In this document: piece after piece, positions 63,931 through 64,000 of the stretch
Position numbering within the stretch: the stretch's first letter is position 1
Layout: each line of letters begins with the position of its first letter
Source: Paenactinomyces guangxiensis
GTDB lineage: Bacteria; Bacillota; Bacilli; Thermoactinomycetales; Thermoactinomycetaceae
DNA: 64,000 nt
Assembly: GCF_016055185.1 (NCBI RefSeq)
Contig: NZ_JAECVR010000017.1
Span: forward strand, 31,795-95,794
Reading direction: 5' to 3'
The notes under the pieces: generated by a model
Databases searched by the model: none
Seen by the model: only the letters and a program-made list of their open reading frames with translations
Told to the model about the DNA's origin: nothing
Position numbers and translations under genes: made by a program

Positions 63931-64000
63931 ATATGATTAGGTCTATGGGACAACGTTCTTCAAACAGGATGGCAAATTGAGAAATACATCTGTTCCAATC
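63929..64000 (-). CDS. IS256-family transposase, C-terminal end (partial)
   Basis: 23 residues ending at a TAA: DWNRCISQFAILFEERCPID followed by LII. The W-x(5)-QxAIxFExR pattern is the typical C-terminus of IS256/Mutator transposases. The remainder lies past the window edge. Too short for more. Confidence 0.6.
   Translation of the reverse strand, partial: DWNRCISQFAILFEERCPIDLII

Larger units (their letters stand above)
63717..64000 (-). mobile_element. IS256-family insertion sequence, one end (partial)
   Basis: The boundary interrupts the SdpR-like gene. GGGTATGTG followed by TTTTTTGTGTAAATGG at 63717-63745 resembles IS256-family terminal repeats, and the minus strand from 64000 encodes the C-terminal end of an IS256-type transposase. 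Between transposase stop and IS end lie about 210 bases with strong hairpins and no gene. The rest of the element is beyond the window. Confidence 0.6.

Overview
The window looks like chromosomal DNA from an endospore-forming, low-to-moderate GC Gram-positive bacterium of the Bacillales. The best guess is a Thermoactinomycetaceae-type genus (inference, no marker gene is present to prove it). Evidence: SafA-, CotS/YutH-, SpoVB- and ComN-like genes; strong GGAGG ribosome sites with many TTG/GTG starts; lipoprotein signals; and a Bacillus-like gene order (ruvAB-queA-tgt-yajC, then spoVB-comN-secDF-recJ-apt). Unlike Bacillus subtilis it also carries ruvC and has secD and secF as separate genes. 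No tRNA, rRNA, CRISPR array or prophage was seen.

Layout. 1-8 kb: pentose-phosphate genes zwf and gndA diverge, with a cyclase-family gene behind zwf; then an orphan amino-acid binding lipoprotein, a Nit-type amidase with a small unknown gene, and a dGTPase-like HD gene. 8-13 kb: a PQQ-type sugar dehydrogenase lipoprotein and a BmrCD-like heterodimeric ABC exporter behind a leader ORF and terminator that look like a ribosome-mediated attenuator. 13-21 kb: a decayed glyoxalase gene, LysR/YjeH-type exporter pair, a stand-alone PnkP-type 5' kinase, typA with a hairpin between ribosome site and start, and homogentisate dioxygenase with a flavin reductase. 21-28.8 kb: zinc-ribbon protein, signal peptidase I, azoreductase, a beta-helix protein fused to a degenerate CbbX/SpoVK-type AAA domain, a 44-residue Cys protein, GNAT acetyltransferase and NagZ-like glycosidase.

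28.8-46.3 kb is the conserved housekeeping block: CDF transporter-recJ-apt, secD-secF, DUF817, comN, spoVB, DUF421, TIGR04086, and the ruvC-ruvA-ruvB-DUF2905-queA-tgt-yajC cluster, followed by putP with a near-consensus cre site. 46.3-55.8 kb is accessory: a truncated nupC with a structured leader, a small helical gene coupled to a GltB-like FMN protein, a polysaccharide deacetylase lipoprotein, a phospholipid-type methyltransferase, a PCYCGC lipoprotein, an EamA transporter, mntH with an MntR-like box, and a BASS transporter. 55.9-60.5 kb: safA and a CotS-like kinase, then NAD synthetase split into two overlapping genes (glutaminase-like and synthetase) and yebC. 60.7-64 kb: an SGNH hydrolase-ABC exporter operon, then an SdpR-like ArsR gene that is frameshifted and cut by the end of an IS256-family element running off the window.

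The most interesting items are the beta-helix/pseudo-AAA fusion (23146-25440), the attenuator of the BmrCD-like exporter (12638-12944), the typA leader hairpin, the split NAD synthetase, the stand-alone PnkP kinase and the structured non-coding end of the IS256-like element. Nothing here is clearly an undescribed multi-gene system.
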